Source of the DNA: Mycolicibacterium boenickei
GTDB lineage: Bacteria; Actinomycetota; Actinomycetes; Mycobacteriales; Mycobacteriaceae
NCBI RefSeq assembly: GCF_010731295.1
Contig: NZ_AP022579.1
Location: 744,001-808,000, forward strand
DNA: 64,000 nucleotides
Direction of reading: 5' to 3'
Position numbers and translations under genes: made by a program. Below, piece by piece: positions 37,001 through 40,500 of this stretch. The notes beneath the pieces were generated by a model that worked only from the letters and a program-made list of their open reading frames with translations, was not told the origin of the DNA and did no database searches. Each line of letters begins with the position of its first letter. Within the stretch, counting starts at the first letter, position 1.

Positions 37001-37891
37001 GCCGCCGATGCTGGTCGACGTTGCACCGGCGAGGATGGACACCGTGTCCAATCCGCCACCCACTGACAGGGATCCGGCGATGTTCCCGGTGATCCCGGCG
37101 GTGAACATCGTCGTCACTCCAGCGAGGCGATTGCCCAGCTTGGTGCGAGACCCACTCAGCCCGAAGGCAACCGGCACTGCCGATGCTCCGCCCGTGCCAC
37201 CACCCACCGCCGAAGCGATCGCGGTCTGCCGGAACCGATCCCATCGGTAGTCGGCATGTCCCTCCTGGGCTTGGATGCCCTGGACGATTCCCTCCTGGAG
37301 CAAACCCTGGGCGAGCTCTTGGCCCGTTTCCTTGAAGCCTTCCTTCAGCATGTGCGGCAGCAGGGTTTTGATCCCGGTCCGGGTGAGCATCGCTCGCATC
37401 TGCATCAAGATGCGCTCCAACGCCTCCATGATGAGTCGGCGTATCAACGCGGCGGTCGTCATTTCGACGGCAGGGATCGCCGACAATGAAGCTCCCGCTG
37501 TCGGGCCTGCATTGGCCAGGCACCAGCTGATTTCGGCTGCCGCAAGAATCAGACCGACGATGATCGACAGCTTGTTGTATTCGATCTCGGTGCCGAAGTA
37601 GCTGGCGCCGTCGCCCATCGCGGCCAAACCGTCGACAAGCTTGTCCACCGCGTAGTCACCATCGAACAACATGGCGAATTGCTTGTCGGCGGCGTCGGCG
37701 GTGTCGCCGAAGAGCACCGACAGTGTCTCCCCGCGAACCCGGTTCAGCTCCGGGATAAGGGTTTCCAACTCTTCAGCAGCGTTCTGGTAATACTCACTCA
37801 GGCGGCGCGTCCGGGTTTCACTGCCCTGCGGCCATTCCCCGCCAGCCAGATACGAGACCCATTGGAGCCCAGGCGGAATCTCGATGTCCAT
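19070..37891 (-). CDS. Giant ESX-linked polymorphic toxin, 6273 residues
   Basis: One uninterrupted frame. Order by residue: export module 1-315 (WXG100-like, as in CpnT-type N-termini); Ser/Thr/Pro/Asp-rich linker 316-685; papain-fold domain 1 (Cys687); DUF1023 alpha/beta hydrolases H1 (Ser1123), H2 (Ser1596), H3 (Ser2094); papain 2 (Cys2295); H4 (Ser2709), H5 (Ser3174); papain 3 (Cys3371); GNAT-like 1; papain 4 (Cys3791); GNAT-like 2; GGDEF-like 1 (GGDEL 4312-4316); linker; GGDEF-like 2 (GGDRL, from 4582); H6 (Cys4917 as nucleophile); GNAT-like 3; papain 5 (Cys5355); degenerate GNAT-like 4; papain 6 (Cys5756); three 105-residue repeats from 5922. The papain domains follow the Tox-PL glutamine-deamidase pattern. 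The ATG has no good Shine-Dalgarno and lies 38 bases after the WXG100 stop. Secretion by this ESX is inferred. Confidence 0.93.
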   Translation of the reverse strand: MDIEIPPGLQWVSYLAGGEWPQGSETRTRRLSEYYQNAAEELETLIPELNRVRGETLSVLFGDTADAADKQFAMLFDGDYAVDKLVDGLAAMGDGASYFGTEIEYNKLSIIVGLILAAAEISWCLANAGPTAGASLSAIPAVEMTTAALIRRLIMEALERILMQMRAMLTRTGIKTLLPHMLKEGFKETGQELAQGLLQEGIVQGIQAQEGHADYRWDRFRQTAIASAVGGGTGGASAVPVAFGLSGSRTKLGNRLAGVTTMFTAGITGNIAGSLSVGGGLDTVSILAGATSTSIGGIKGMGGGRTNGTDPENGPNNAPNDPTSPAEPSGPTPDDLADVDPDAKVDESTDTTGEQDDTRDDTEGRQSSGGARATPTSTNTTSVKGAVAQHDPSASGQGESADQRAAVDDSPTTSSPESSAPQTGEVGDRANQEPDHAAPDDSHHAEPSTQSPDHAAPTREANDQPQQPPEHAAPDNPVTDSPAAQNGHVPESHDPATSDPSTSDPTTVAETGPETTIEPAADTVISGDLSTDTTVDTTDAAQIQHPVTPAAATPPAPANAAAPIPVSNPPIAPTTPTPKPAAASGPVQSRDSTAAEETPEASGDTPVAAASSTIASPSENAGIPAARIHDSAATPEQSTAQQDGESRVAAARADGTDTATDNPNGETRSSPPAEPATDNRPPPNANCANNVADRLTNRYRRFGRIFRIRAEPTSRGVRARALFEAAGSSAEFATYADIEAKLKSDELGPGSAAIITSAWAGGPNQGGHAYLAVNDGDGIYLLDGETGERLGWPPSWGRSAVSLTAVGYLDAHGEAVSSAGNGPTGLAAADAVGYVRGHRDDGDTSNDGGRDPGDRWRDAVPPDRRAGGALGRRVPPLDADHVDQLRNPLGSMEAADARARSNATWWAKLTGDEQRALIDTYPRHIGNAEGIPADARHEANKRSLDQSRRQLQALRDDGHRLSRSQRKLLARLDRIDQALNRSDHLAQQAGVGGPRLLAFDSTAFGGDGRAVVSFGADPYRAQSVSWHIPGQGMTIDQLGYCMGDALNHLRSTMQENPELSAASIAWIGYDTPSGLSSWRAAGHSLARQGGANLYSDIRAFNAARDTWAGDDSHFSENHVFAHSYGSTAASYAGRDGRLANDIRTISLAGSPGTGPVRTASEFGLGDNVYVASSSRDPFTALGGRTPGSRGRIFGIGLGVDPAMDTFGGQRVTAEFSSDMDRRQSRGTHNSYYRFANRGTDPPVRSESLANFGRIAAGHVDRIDTEQHRTADEQPRRFFGTRQRTVEPAAGRPLRLDGEASTRGDRETRRWWNPRWANEVQSTDAAQLEPRTPEQVAQDALEQRGVAAAADLVSPADHDVPVREAVARARRNAQWWASLSRDQQQALINTYSREIGNAEGIPPMARDEANQRMLRRYLAHRDLLVSRRDNGVALSPGQERYVKLMNEIDAAMRTAECNVEKFGMRDQGPYLLALDPQAFGGVGRAIVSFGADPYTAQSVSWYVPGMSTTIDKLSLITSRAFNQLRSVQQENPDLSVASIAYIGYRAPGSWDAKVLSQRLAREGGEIFCSDISAFNAGRDVFTGDGSHFSGNHVFAHSYGSSTVSHAGSGRRLADQVRTITLIGSPGAGPMRHASQFGIGDNVFVAASSRDPVTGFGGERPGLRSRFSGRTGQGMDPAMHEFGARRITAEFPVAVDHRGAGSRMTHSLYWAYMDPGTTQVRSESLTNFGRIAAGRTDQVDTEDHRTIDRQPRRFFGGSRERTFEPAIGRHLRLSDDPNAHHPVDGRHIWNPRFRNSPETATTLTEARAAAAEPTLLGLPDNALSDVEQERARDKALATAALKAGRLNPSDLVSPADHKVPVADAVARARRNAQWWAGLSRDQQQGLINTYSREIGNAEGIPPMARNEANQRMLRRYLAHRDLLVSRRENGVALNSAEVRYVKLMHEIDNGLLAAERRLAQLGLHDQGPYLLALDPRAFGGAGRAIVSFGANPYTAQSVSWYVPGMTTNIEKMRAMALRGINQLQSTLQENPDLSAASITYIGYRAPGSWDPRVGFQRMARQGGNIFCSDLLSFNAGRDVFTGDGSHFSGNHVFAHSYGSSTVSHAGSGRRLAGHVRTITMIGSPGAGPLRTARDFGIGDNVFVAASSRDRTTGLGGDRPGARGRIFRGMGQGIDPAMDIFRARRITAEFPAVLDHMGAGSRMTHSLYWAYMDPGTTRVRSEALTNFGRIAAGRADQVDTEGHRTLDRRPRRLFPGLRERSVEPALGRPLRLADDPNTYHSVHGRNRWNPNFLRSNNCAQFVVDELNRRYPDRNFALPTEPSARGVPARSLFQAIASSARFTTYDEIPSMLEGLGIGSSAVLVSRWSGRSQGGHAYFAVKVGPEINDIIVVDSHSGETTGWPPKWGEGAVRRTAVGYLRADGSALETLTGDTGLSAADRIGHVQGSPAVDDNLSPAEQALALRVPRVQPDELRNPLGNAEEAAARARNNATWWQRLSPTQRQDVIDAYPEHIGNAEGIPAKVRDEANRNVVKQLRDRADRIQTKIDEFERPTRAERQFLAKFNRLDQALQKATTDAQQAGQDAPLLLAFDPVEFGGDGRAVLSFGHDPYTADSVSWHVPGVQTTLNSLFGFYTHSALNHLQSVQQENPGLKASSIAWIGYDTPSGLNLWRAAGHKLARVGGDTLYSDITAFNAVREAADGSAFTGNHVFGYSYGSTTTGYAGRDGRLAGHVSTISLVGSPGVGPVRHASGFGIGEHNVFVASSSQDVVTMLGGRTPGSSGRILGIGLGINPAMNSFGAVRMTAEFPSTMSHLRTGGTHHAYYLRTGTSERTESLANLGRVAAGHPERVDVEQHRTAGRWRTVEPATARRVDGQLTSRQTSETEQPSRVETRPEPPPPESSPPRADGATVAERAKAALAQRGVRAADLVNPLGKAELAEARAADNATWWAGLEEQQRQDLIATFPRQIGNAEGIWAAHRDQANRAMLDRYRARANEIQARLNRGERINEAELDYLRRINKIDSGLNDAAEAAKKAGVGGPLLLAFDPLAFGRDGRAIVSFTSDPDNPKNPDPYQAKSVSWIVPGIRSTIETLSGFYIQGALNHLLSTMQENPTQSAASMLWIGYDAPNDAHEWRAAGHKLAREGGDILYSDVRAFNAARNTWTGEGSKFTGNHIFGHSYGSTTTSYAGRDGRLKGYVSTVTLIGSPGAGPLSNASEFDIGDGNVFVASSSYDFITALGGRTPDQDGRVLGRGLGIDPVMDAFGAVRVTAEFPAAMNTWESYATHRDYFAHVDAGQTIRTESLANFGRIAAGHAERLDLESHRTDAGRSGRGLRLRTREPAAGRVLRLEGDTGAEYSGNRFSLERWNPRWLPGADCALQVAHALSVMFGRSITIDAEPTSRGVPARSLFEAINSSAQFATYEEIENALLDPDNPATVAVLASSWTGRGQGGHAYLAVNEGGKVYLVDPHSGKRSGWPPYWGEDAVKRTAVGYLRSNGKPVVELHGDTTGQLADADKIGHVQGHRDTSDFARLQAEYRAQNPTTRHVDTRYAQPVGEVVDNTGDLASARQLAEDLSGVYGPYRIELEALRFGSEVRLTGKIFNGDTEIGTIQRIFDRDGNGKLVAYHTGLVIKDTQLQGQGFSRSLSSELERLYVDSGVDRIELTTHAQGGAAWADRYTWNPDPGQLQESLDRVKMAASRLSHTVSDQAKALLGEIVQRLEPNHPRLPEPVELRRLATAAEPKLGRRLLASVGNIRGNDNLHYVRYMPVAEETPQPRTGFLARLKGSLGFGNKSQNCAHRVAAALSTRYPGRDFRVAVAPSRTGVPAWALFQAVGSRAEFTSYDDVRQALLFDEELGDGSSAVLTSRWAGGRQGGHAYLAVNDGGEVYLLDLETGQRSDWPPSWGEGAVDRTAVGYIRPNGTALHGLDNSPLQVALAHADAVGDVQGVPSDPDFLARQAEYRAQDHRTRRVDTRYAEPLGEVVDGLDPARARRFADDLSGVYGHHPVEMFRAEVDEQFNEIIVGGHIMSGDEPIGFVQLTFNHDSDGNRVAHVNVVEIFDKNLRRAGFLTALMAELEPCLTRNGFHRIELRTEQNGGYAFARLDFTWNPDPQKLQRSLDSIKSSADQLRNQVSAEGQAVLDDIVQRLEPGHPNLPKPAELAVLATRDEPDLGRDLLTGTYWNGVKYLRADDQVARYPSPDDVELAGFWDRIGGLDSAALTPEMLVDAVYQSVPTDTVTGFYEGRISGFKTGEVVRAQQHVADTLDNAFFLSADIANLRGLNQACADRAEANAHFAGLSAIFRAVLEESGLVVVPMRIGGDELGAVVVGDVDETLIESMVALTRARVAEYAQRHNLADIAHPKHPGQPQYNGVGLHIGYAEVLPGLEVRDIVDAADLGVDRSKTRSSDVTGGQGRATGTDGAESGRTGTSDRGAGTRTGREAAGGESEVAGSTGREDQGARQPLSGSGYSQPDEVKRAAFAAEAERVCGQGTQALAGLFEPLRRDEVSGFYDGRSAHFKTSEVARARAWMAETGQPGFFVSAMLSNLSGLNQHVQNRAEAANGHYRAITEMFLAALEATGAAIVPIRTGGDRLDAVVVGEIDSAAIDDAMTAVAEMIAIYTQDEGLADIANPSNAGRPGVHLNLGYADIASHGDVEDVIQVAEQQMFNAADSADLADQALAQRDSQFEGTDLVHSVGDAEAAAESARANAVWWNGLSDAERQALIDKYPAQIGNAEGIPPLDRHEANTRALQDWLRDRDELQAMKDRGVRLGHVKSSQLERMNRVDDALQRAADAAREAQVEGPYLLRFDPDAFGGAGMAMVSFGADPHLAESVSWHVPGRGTTLDHLGACMGSALNHLRSVRHEDPTVAAASMAWIGYDTLADDAPQAGGHALHRDIRAFNAGRDALAEGGSRFSANHVFGHCQGSTVSGHAGEGGRLRGQIRTVTLIGSPGVPMDHASEFGPGVDVYVAASSLDDFTWDGGRTPGARGTFRDGYGVDPTMEFFGAQRITAEYPLSLVAMGHEFDAHNSYYRFVDKSTGQRNESLANFGRIAAGHPGRLQFEADRSVATRADGTTSIDDPAAVRAVEVEDPGPPAAEANHSDDRDTLAAQQEYRNQARATRTVDSRYAEPLGDIIDNLDEPRLRQLAEDLSGEYGPYRVELFPEFDSEGRAGYLHGVIYSGDTEIGYVDRSFYRDDDGKLVVYNGLLEITNEDYRGKGFSKAFAAELERYYIRSGVDRIELTSSWQGSNAWARQGFTWKPGDTPLQRSLDAVKRSAEQLRPRLSAESQAVLDEMVARLEIGHPRLPEPIDLALLATADEPKLGQRLLDNTSIYFVKYLPAPVDVSSGPFEGDVQESASQNCAHGAADLLSERYPGRDFTVGAEPSRTGVPARALFEAVGSASRYATYAQVEATLKHEEMGDGSSAVVVSRWRGGRAGGHAYLAVNDGGEVYLLDPETGERSGWPPHWGEDGVDRIAVGYLDSDGNPTIPLDDVPFRLNAADAVGDVRGMPSQDPDYVWQQEDYRDQDRSTRWVDTRYADLLGDVVDAVSSDRSRQLAEDLSGMYGPYRVELEVLSHGRQRVVLEGDIFVGDRNAGAMTLTFDRDSTGNLVVHDDIHILDGEAHGRDLYDALNSVLGPHYADSHVDRVVSTTDATSAYGAVNIDGTWDPDPARLQESLDNLKLSADRLRPTVSDEAKRVLDDIVARLESDHPRLPEPSDLAALGTRDEPDLGSRLLDGIPDDGAQMNYVKYLWDTGIQHTQNCAHWIAGAVSARYGLEVALDAEVSERGAPARALFEAFGSRAQFADYADIERELLAMDLGEPGEPGPAAIVVSSWTAGRSEGGHAYLAVRDGDHVFLVDPFTGERSGWPPFWGEGAVARTAVGYLDTRGEPTQRLDGRPDELSAADAVGHVQGGVPGDPLAALGLPDYTPGSLSEREAVTVFSHGEHGMRELNEQLIREGVGAEERARQLSDIRNSLRARTYELMSNRAAADWLAAHTPNPTFEELVGRNQERGLVGDEVFEAIIETATHSHFAPGTLSDIETTELYSQFELGLRALNEQMIRDGLSAEQRARELSGLRSSLRAWTRELMENRPAAEWMAAYESNPTFDDLVARYERKGLSGDAVYEAIIDGATHSHYATATLSDEETRTVYTTLELKMREIRDKLLRDGVGAEERARTMYGLRATIRSWTRALMQNRELADDLNANERNPTFEELVEKNRARGKVGDEIYEAIVESSTRSRGSVNESLGIDPENPPDLPPMRGPADPDGDTGEDSYDR
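19184..20128 (-). repeat. Three tandem 315-base repeats at the 3' end of the giant toxin gene
   Basis: Units at 19814-20128, 19499-19813 and 19184-19498 have an exact period of 315 bases (105 codons), shown by the NPTF codons and by the unit starts. Each unit has an LS-x-x-E opening, a helix like GMRELNEQLIREGV, AEERAR-LS-IR-SLRA, NRxAADWLAA, NPTFEELV and VYEAIIE-ATHSH. The copies have diverged but show no indels. Family not recognised; this is the C-terminal region where a polymorphic toxin usually keeps its variable toxin domain. Confidence 0.9.
20255..22545 (-). other. Giant toxin: GNAT 3 - papain 5 - GNAT 4 - papain 6
   Basis: GNAT-like 3 has the intact loop DYRGKGFSKAFAAELERYY. Papain 5 has NCAHGAADLL (Cys5355). 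GNAT-like 4 has HGRDLYDALN and has lost the loop. Papain 6 has NCAHWIAGAV (Cys5756). Copies of the spacer LEDLSG-YGPYRVEL and of the helical tail LQ-SLD--K-SA--LRP link the units. Confidence 0.7.
22705..23850 (-). other. Giant toxin: hydrolase unit H6 with Cys in the nucleophile elbow
   Basis: It keeps the helical start (NAVWWNGLSDAERQALIDKY) and the alpha/beta core (MVSFGADPHLAESVSWHVPG), but the elbow reads FGHCQGS, with Cys4917 in place of serine. The segment before it is shortened (DDAPQAGGHALHRDI). Confidence 0.75.
23900..24395 (-). other. Giant toxin: GGDEF-like domain 2, degenerate
   Basis: It aligns with domain 1 throughout (GFYDGRSAHFKTSEVARA, FFVSAMLSNLSGLNQ, PIRTGGDRLDAVVVG). The metal-binding Asp is replaced by Met (SAM for SAD), and GGDEL becomes GGDRL. 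Cyclase activity is therefore unlikely; a nucleotide-sensing or pseudo-enzyme role is possible. Confidence 0.7.
24520..24690 (-). CDS. Overprinted 56-residue coiled-coil ORF inside the giant toxin gene
   Basis: This small ORF lies in another minus-strand frame within the linker between the two GGDEF-like domains. Its ATG is preceded by AAGGAG 5 bases upstream, one of the best Shine-Dalgarno sequences in the window. The product begins MSQEDRDERLGLTGLSPEER and continues as a charged coiled coil (RRIEELERELAEKRQAAKAK). By hand count about 42 of its 56 third codon positions are G or C, versus about 26 of 57 in the overlapping toxin frame, so the base pattern favours this frame as the one under coding selection. 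It may be an expressed nested gene or the relic of a gene captured when toxin segments fused. Expression is unproven. Confidence 0.5.
   Translation of the reverse strand: MSQEDRDERLGLTGLSPEERARRIEELERELAEKRQAAKAKLQAARAEKIKERDSR
24710..25205 (-). other. Giant toxin: GGDEF-like domain 1
   Basis: FFLSADIANLRGLNQ supplies an Asp at residue 4267 where diguanylate cyclases bind metal. MRIGGDELGAVVVG has the active-site loop GGDEL at 4312-4316, 45 residues later, close to the normal spacing. A C-terminal VDAADLGVDRSK resembles the usual AD-A-Y-AK end. No RxxD inhibitory site is seen. Confidence 0.7.
25560..27787 (-). other. Giant toxin: papain 3 - GNAT 1 - papain 4 - GNAT 2
   Basis: Two successive papain-plus-acetyltransferase-like pairs. 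Papain 3 has DCALQVAHAL (Cys3371) and papain 4 has NCAHRVAAAL (Cys3791). GNAT-like 1 has the acyl-CoA loop pattern QLQGQGFSRSL near residue 3634, then YVDSGVDRIELTT. GNAT-like 2 has NLRRAGFLTAL, which breaks the pattern. Both open with VDTRYA(Q/E)P and end with F/YTWNPDP. Confidence 0.7.
27935..30490 (-). other. Giant toxin: DUF1023-type hydrolase units H4 and H5
   Basis: H4 has LRNPLGNAEEAAARARNNATWW at its start (split here for length) and the nucleophile elbow FGYSYGS with Ser2709. H5 has the elbow FGHSYGS with Ser3174 and an insert DPDNPKNPDPYQ not seen in the other units. Both keep the VGSPG/IGSPG strand and the VFVASSS strand. Confidence 0.8.
30640..31015 (-). other. Giant toxin: papain-fold (Tox-PL) domain 2
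   Basis: NNCAQFVVDELNRRYPDRNF holds Cys2295. QGGHAYFAVKVG and DIIVVDSHSGETTGWPPKWG supply the His and Asp. It is preceded by the recurrent spacer RWNPNFL. The region just before His differs slightly from the other copies (VKVGPEIND). Confidence 0.8.
31016..32347 (-). repeat. Direct repeat copy 2 (hydrolase unit H3)
   Basis: Partner of 32510-33841 at 1494 bases offset. Both copies start at LVSPADH and keep the same spacing to the HSYGS elbow. This copy leads directly into papain-fold domain 2, while the other leads into this copy. Confidence 0.85.
32510..33841 (-). repeat. Direct repeat copy 1 (hydrolase unit H2)
   Basis: This stretch matches 31016-32347 at a constant offset of 1494 bases (498 codons). 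The identity is high: around 33070-33165 and 31576-31671 roughly 95 bases read the same, and the block beginning AGATCGCGATGCGCCAGGTA near 33627 recurs near 32133. It indicates a recent duplication or gene conversion. Confidence 0.85.
35430..35839 (-). other. Giant toxin: papain-fold (Tox-PL) domain 1
   Basis: NCANNVADRL carries the putative catalytic Cys687. GGHAYLAVNDGDGIYLLDGE supplies the His and the downstream Asp, and LGWPPSWGRSAVSLTAVGYL closes the domain. The same signatures recur in five more copies at about 31009, 27781, 26521, 21829 and 20626 (Cys codon positions). All six keep Cys, GGHAY and the Asp. Confidence 0.8.
36946..37891 (-). other. Giant toxin: N-terminal export module (about residues 1-315)
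   Basis: The helical module begins GLQWVSYLAGGEWPQGSET. It continues through AMLFDGDYAVDKLVDGLAAM, a hydrophobic helix SIIVGLILAAAEISWCLA, helices of the HMLKEGFKETGQELAQGLL type, and a glycine-rich segment with TMFTAGITGNIAGSLSVGGG. It matches the separate 318-residue protein at 15991-16947 end to end. N-terminal modules of this kind occur in CpnT-like ESX substrates. The disordered linker follows to about 35840. Confidence 0.8.
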
Positions 37892-37929
37892 GAAGGATGT
37901 GTGGGTACCGTCGTCCGGAGGAGGGGACG

Positions 37930-38226
37930 CTATGCCTGGTCGTCTTGTTCGAAGGAGTTCGCCGCGCCCCGAAGGCCACCCGAGTAGTAATCGAGCAGGT
38001 CAGTCTTGGCCGCTACGGAACCATCGACCCAGTGCCGCTGAGACAGGTGACCAGATTCCCCCTTGGCGAATTCATCCCCCATCTTGTCGTCACCCCACGG
38101 CGCACCCTCAGCCGCCAGATTGGCTTGGAGTGTAGACAGCACGTTCTTCATCCTGGAGCTGACATCGCTGAGGTTCCTCGAGGTCGCCCGTAGGTCAGAA
38201 GGTCCGACACCTAACTCGTCAGCCAT
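37930..38226 (-). CDS. WXG100-family partner of the giant toxin, module A
   Basis: A 98-residue helical hairpin protein. GVGPSDLRATSRNLSDVSSR opens the first helix, the turn has GAPWGDDKMGDEFAKGESG (W at residue 44), and the end is LLDYYSGGLRGAANSFEQDD. GAGGAGA stands 6-7 bases before the ATG. It is a clear paralogue of the product at 15237-15533. Position directly upstream of the giant toxin, whose N-terminus is itself WXG100-like, suggests that the two pair for recognition by EccC. The classical YxxxD/E motif is not evident. Confidence 0.88.
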   Translation of the reverse strand: MADELGVGPSDLRATSRNLSDVSSRMKNVLSTLQANLAAEGAPWGDDKMGDEFAKGESGHLSQRHWVDGSVAAKTDLLDYYSGGLRGAANSFEQDDQA

Positions 38227-38229
38227 CGA

Positions 38230-38697
38230 TCATCTCCTCACGGTGGGGAACGCAGCCTCGTCCGCGCCGTCGTGATCCGGGCGGTCGTCTGTCTGGGGAA
38301 CCGCGGTCGCATGGTCGAATACCGCCTGCGTCATCTCGCGCAGATCCGGCGCGCCGTCCACGAAGTCCGAAAACGACGGGAACTGCTTGCGGCGTTCTTC
38401 GATCGGCATCATCAGGGCAGCCGACCGTTGCGCCACGAGTTGCGCCGCGGCCTGCGCGGCGGCGGTGACATGGCCACCGAGTTCTTCGAGTTCGTACTCT
38501 TCGAGATACGACTCGTCGATCACGGTCTCGATGACATGGCCCCGGGCGTCGACCGTCACCGCGACCAAGCCATCGGCCTCTTCAGCACTTGCGGTGAGCT
38601 GCGCCTGCTCGCGCTGCACCGCAGCAATATCGGCCATCTGCTCCGAGACCAAGGCGAGCACCTCGGTCATCTGATGCCGGAGGGCATCGTTGCTCAT
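38230..38697 (-). CDS. YbaB/EspL-like protein, module A
   Basis: A 155-residue protein from the ATG at 38697. The fold pattern is a helix (EVLALVSEQMADIAAVQREQ), a sheet (ADGLVAVTVDARGHVIETVID), an acidic loop YLEEYELEELGGHV, then a second helix and a tail with SFSDFVDGAPDLREM. It is the closest relative in the window of the 15530-15988 product. It is the first gene of the toxin operon, with the WXG100 gene starting 3 bases after its stop. EspL-like proteins in ESX-1 stabilise secreted substrates, so a toxin-specific chaperone role is inferred. Confidence 0.75.
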   Translation of the reverse strand: MSNDALRHQMTEVLALVSEQMADIAAVQREQAQLTASAEEADGLVAVTVDARGHVIETVIDESYLEEYELEELGGHVTAAAQAAAQLVAQRSAALMMPIEERRKQFPSFSDFVDGAPDLREMTQAVFDHATAVPQTDDRPDHDGADEAAFPTVRR

Positions 38698-38952
38698 TCC
38701 GATCAGTGTTCCAGATTCACAAACGCCCCGCCACGTTCTTTGCCGAATTCGATTATGGCCGACCATATTTGAGTGCACGAACAATTACGTTTGCGAAATT
38801 GCCATCGTTGCAATGGCACTCACGCCTCAATTTGCCACCCGCGCGTAGATAACCAAGGTTTACTCGACAGTCCGTGTCGGCCGCCGATAGCTCTCACACC
38901 CTGCACCGGGGCGCGCGTTCTTTGCCTCCACACACGATCAGTACCGGTGCGG
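38698..38952 (-). promoter_or_regulatory. Intergenic region upstream of the toxin operon
   Basis: A 255-base gap without a gene, between the EspI-like stop and the YbaB-like start, both on the minus strand. It is A/T-rich between about 38750 and 38870 in an otherwise GC-rich neighbourhood. That composition and the length suggest a promoter for the toxin operon separate from that of the eccC operon. I cannot assign -10 and -35 boxes with confidence. Confidence 0.45.
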
Positions 38953-40488
38953 TCAGCGGTACTGGGGCGCGCCCCGCAGTCGCGGAAACTTTTCCGCCAC
39001 TGCTGCAGCCAGTTCCAGATACGCCTGGAGGGTGGCGGGGTCCAGCAGGTCGAAGTCGACATCGGCACCTTCGGCCAGGTGCGGATCGAACGGGATCATG
39101 TGCACCGAGCGGCACCGAGCTTCGAAGTGTTCGTAGACCTTGTCCAGTTTGAGCTTCGCCGATCCTGGTCGTGAGGCACTGAGCACCACATGCGCTTCGC
39201 GGACCAGCGCGGAGTGACCGTGCTGCATCAGCCAGTCCAGCGTCGCCGATGCGCTGCGCGCCGCATCGATGGCAGGCGAACTGACCAGCACGATCGCATG
39301 CGCCAGGTCGAGCACACCGGCCATCGCGGAATGCATGATGCCGGTGCCGCAGTCGGTGAGGATGATGTTGTAGTAGCGACGCAGGATGCTGACGGTGCGG
39401 CGGTAGTCCGATTCGCCGAACACCTCCGACACCGCGGGTTCCTGCTCGCTGGCCAGGACTTCCAGTCGGCTGCCCGCCATGCGGGTGTGGCTGCGGACGT
39501 CGGCATAACGCTGGATGTCCGGATCCGACAACAGATCTCGCACAGTGGATTGGCTCGACGCATCCCGCACCCGCTCGGCCAACGTCCCACGGTCCGGGTT
39601 GGCGTCCACCGCGATCACCCGGTCGTTGCGCATCATCGCCAGCGCCGAACCCAGCCCCAACGTGGTGGTGGTCTTGCCGACCCCGCCCTTGATCGACAAC
39701 ACGGCGATCCGGAAGTCGCCGGCGATCGGCTGACGGATCTGGCCCAGCAGATCGTCCCGCTCACGCTCCTTGCGTGATTCACCGGGGTTGAGTCTGCCAG
39801 CACTCGCCAGGTGCACGGCCCGGCGCCATCCCGAATGGGGTGCGTTGCGAGCCCGGTTGATGATCCCGGCGTCGTCGAGCGACGGCGGTACCGGCGAATA
39901 CTGCGGCGGCTGAGCCGTGCCCGGCGGGGGCATCAGCGGAGGCATGAATCCCGGCGGCGGAAACGGCAGCGGGGGCAGCGGCGGAGGCGGGGGCGGCGGC
40001 AACGGCGCGGGCAGCTGAGGCCCCGCATCCGGCGGCAGGGCATGCCGTGGCCGCAGGGGCGGAATCGGGATCAAGCCGTTCGGCGGTTCCGGGCGCTCAG
40101 GAGCCGCCGCCTCAGGCTCAGGCTCAGGCTCAGGTTCCGGACTGCGCTGCGGTTCCGGCTGGTCGAGCTCGAATCGTTCGGCGAACTCCCGTGACCCGAT
40201 CGCGCTGTGCATCTGCCACGGGGGCGGGGCGAGCCGGCGGACCGGCGCGGCCGGGGGCGGCTCAGGAGCCGGTTCAGCCGCAGGCGGAGGCGGAGGCGGA
40301 GGAGACACCACGAACGCATCGGTGGTGTCGTCTGCCGGCGACGCGGCGGTGTGGTTCTGCCTGGCTGTGCGTTGCGCCGCAATCTGTTCCAGCAGCGCGG
40401 CCGCCCGGGCCTCCACCTCGTCCAATTCCCCAGGAGCCAAGTCATCGAGCGATGTGGGCTCGACGTTCGGCCGATTCTCGTCCGGCAT
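38953..40488 (-). CDS. EspI-like ParA/MinD ATPase with proline-rich N-terminus
   Basis: A 511-residue protein. GGGGGAAG lies just before the ATG. Residues 1-210 are disordered, with long proline runs and acidic Pro-Glu repeats. GWRRAVHLASAGRLNPGES leads into the ATPase core, with deviant Walker A SIKGGVGKTTTT near residue 265, VIAVDANPDRGTL and IILTDCGTGIMHSAMAGVL. EspI of ESX-1 has the same design, a proline-rich N-terminus plus a MinD-like domain. It follows mycP by 12 bases in the machine operon. Compared with the 342-residue paralogue at 2829-3857, the core is alike and the N-terminus is the main difference. A regulatory role is inferred from EspI. Confidence 0.9.
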   Translation of the reverse strand: MPDENRPNVEPTSLDDLAPGELDEVEARAAALLEQIAAQRTARQNHTAASPADDTTDAFVVSPPPPPPPAAEPAPEPPPAAPVRRLAPPPWQMHSAIGSREFAERFELDQPEPQRSPEPEPEPEPEAAAPERPEPPNGLIPIPPLRPRHALPPDAGPQLPAPLPPPPPPPLPPLPFPPPGFMPPLMPPPGTAQPPQYSPVPPSLDDAGIINRARNAPHSGWRRAVHLASAGRLNPGESRKERERDDLLGQIRQPIAGDFRIAVLSIKGGVGKTTTTLGLGSALAMMRNDRVIAVDANPDRGTLAERVRDASSQSTVRDLLSDPDIQRYADVRSHTRMAGSRLEVLASEQEPAVSEVFGESDYRRTVSILRRYYNIILTDCGTGIMHSAMAGVLDLAHAIVLVSSPAIDAARSASATLDWLMQHGHSALVREAHVVLSASRPGSAKLKLDKVYEHFEARCRSVHMIPFDPHLAEGADVDFDLLDPATLQAYLELAAAVAEKFPRLRGAPQYR

Positions 40489-40500
40489 CTTCCCCCTAAC

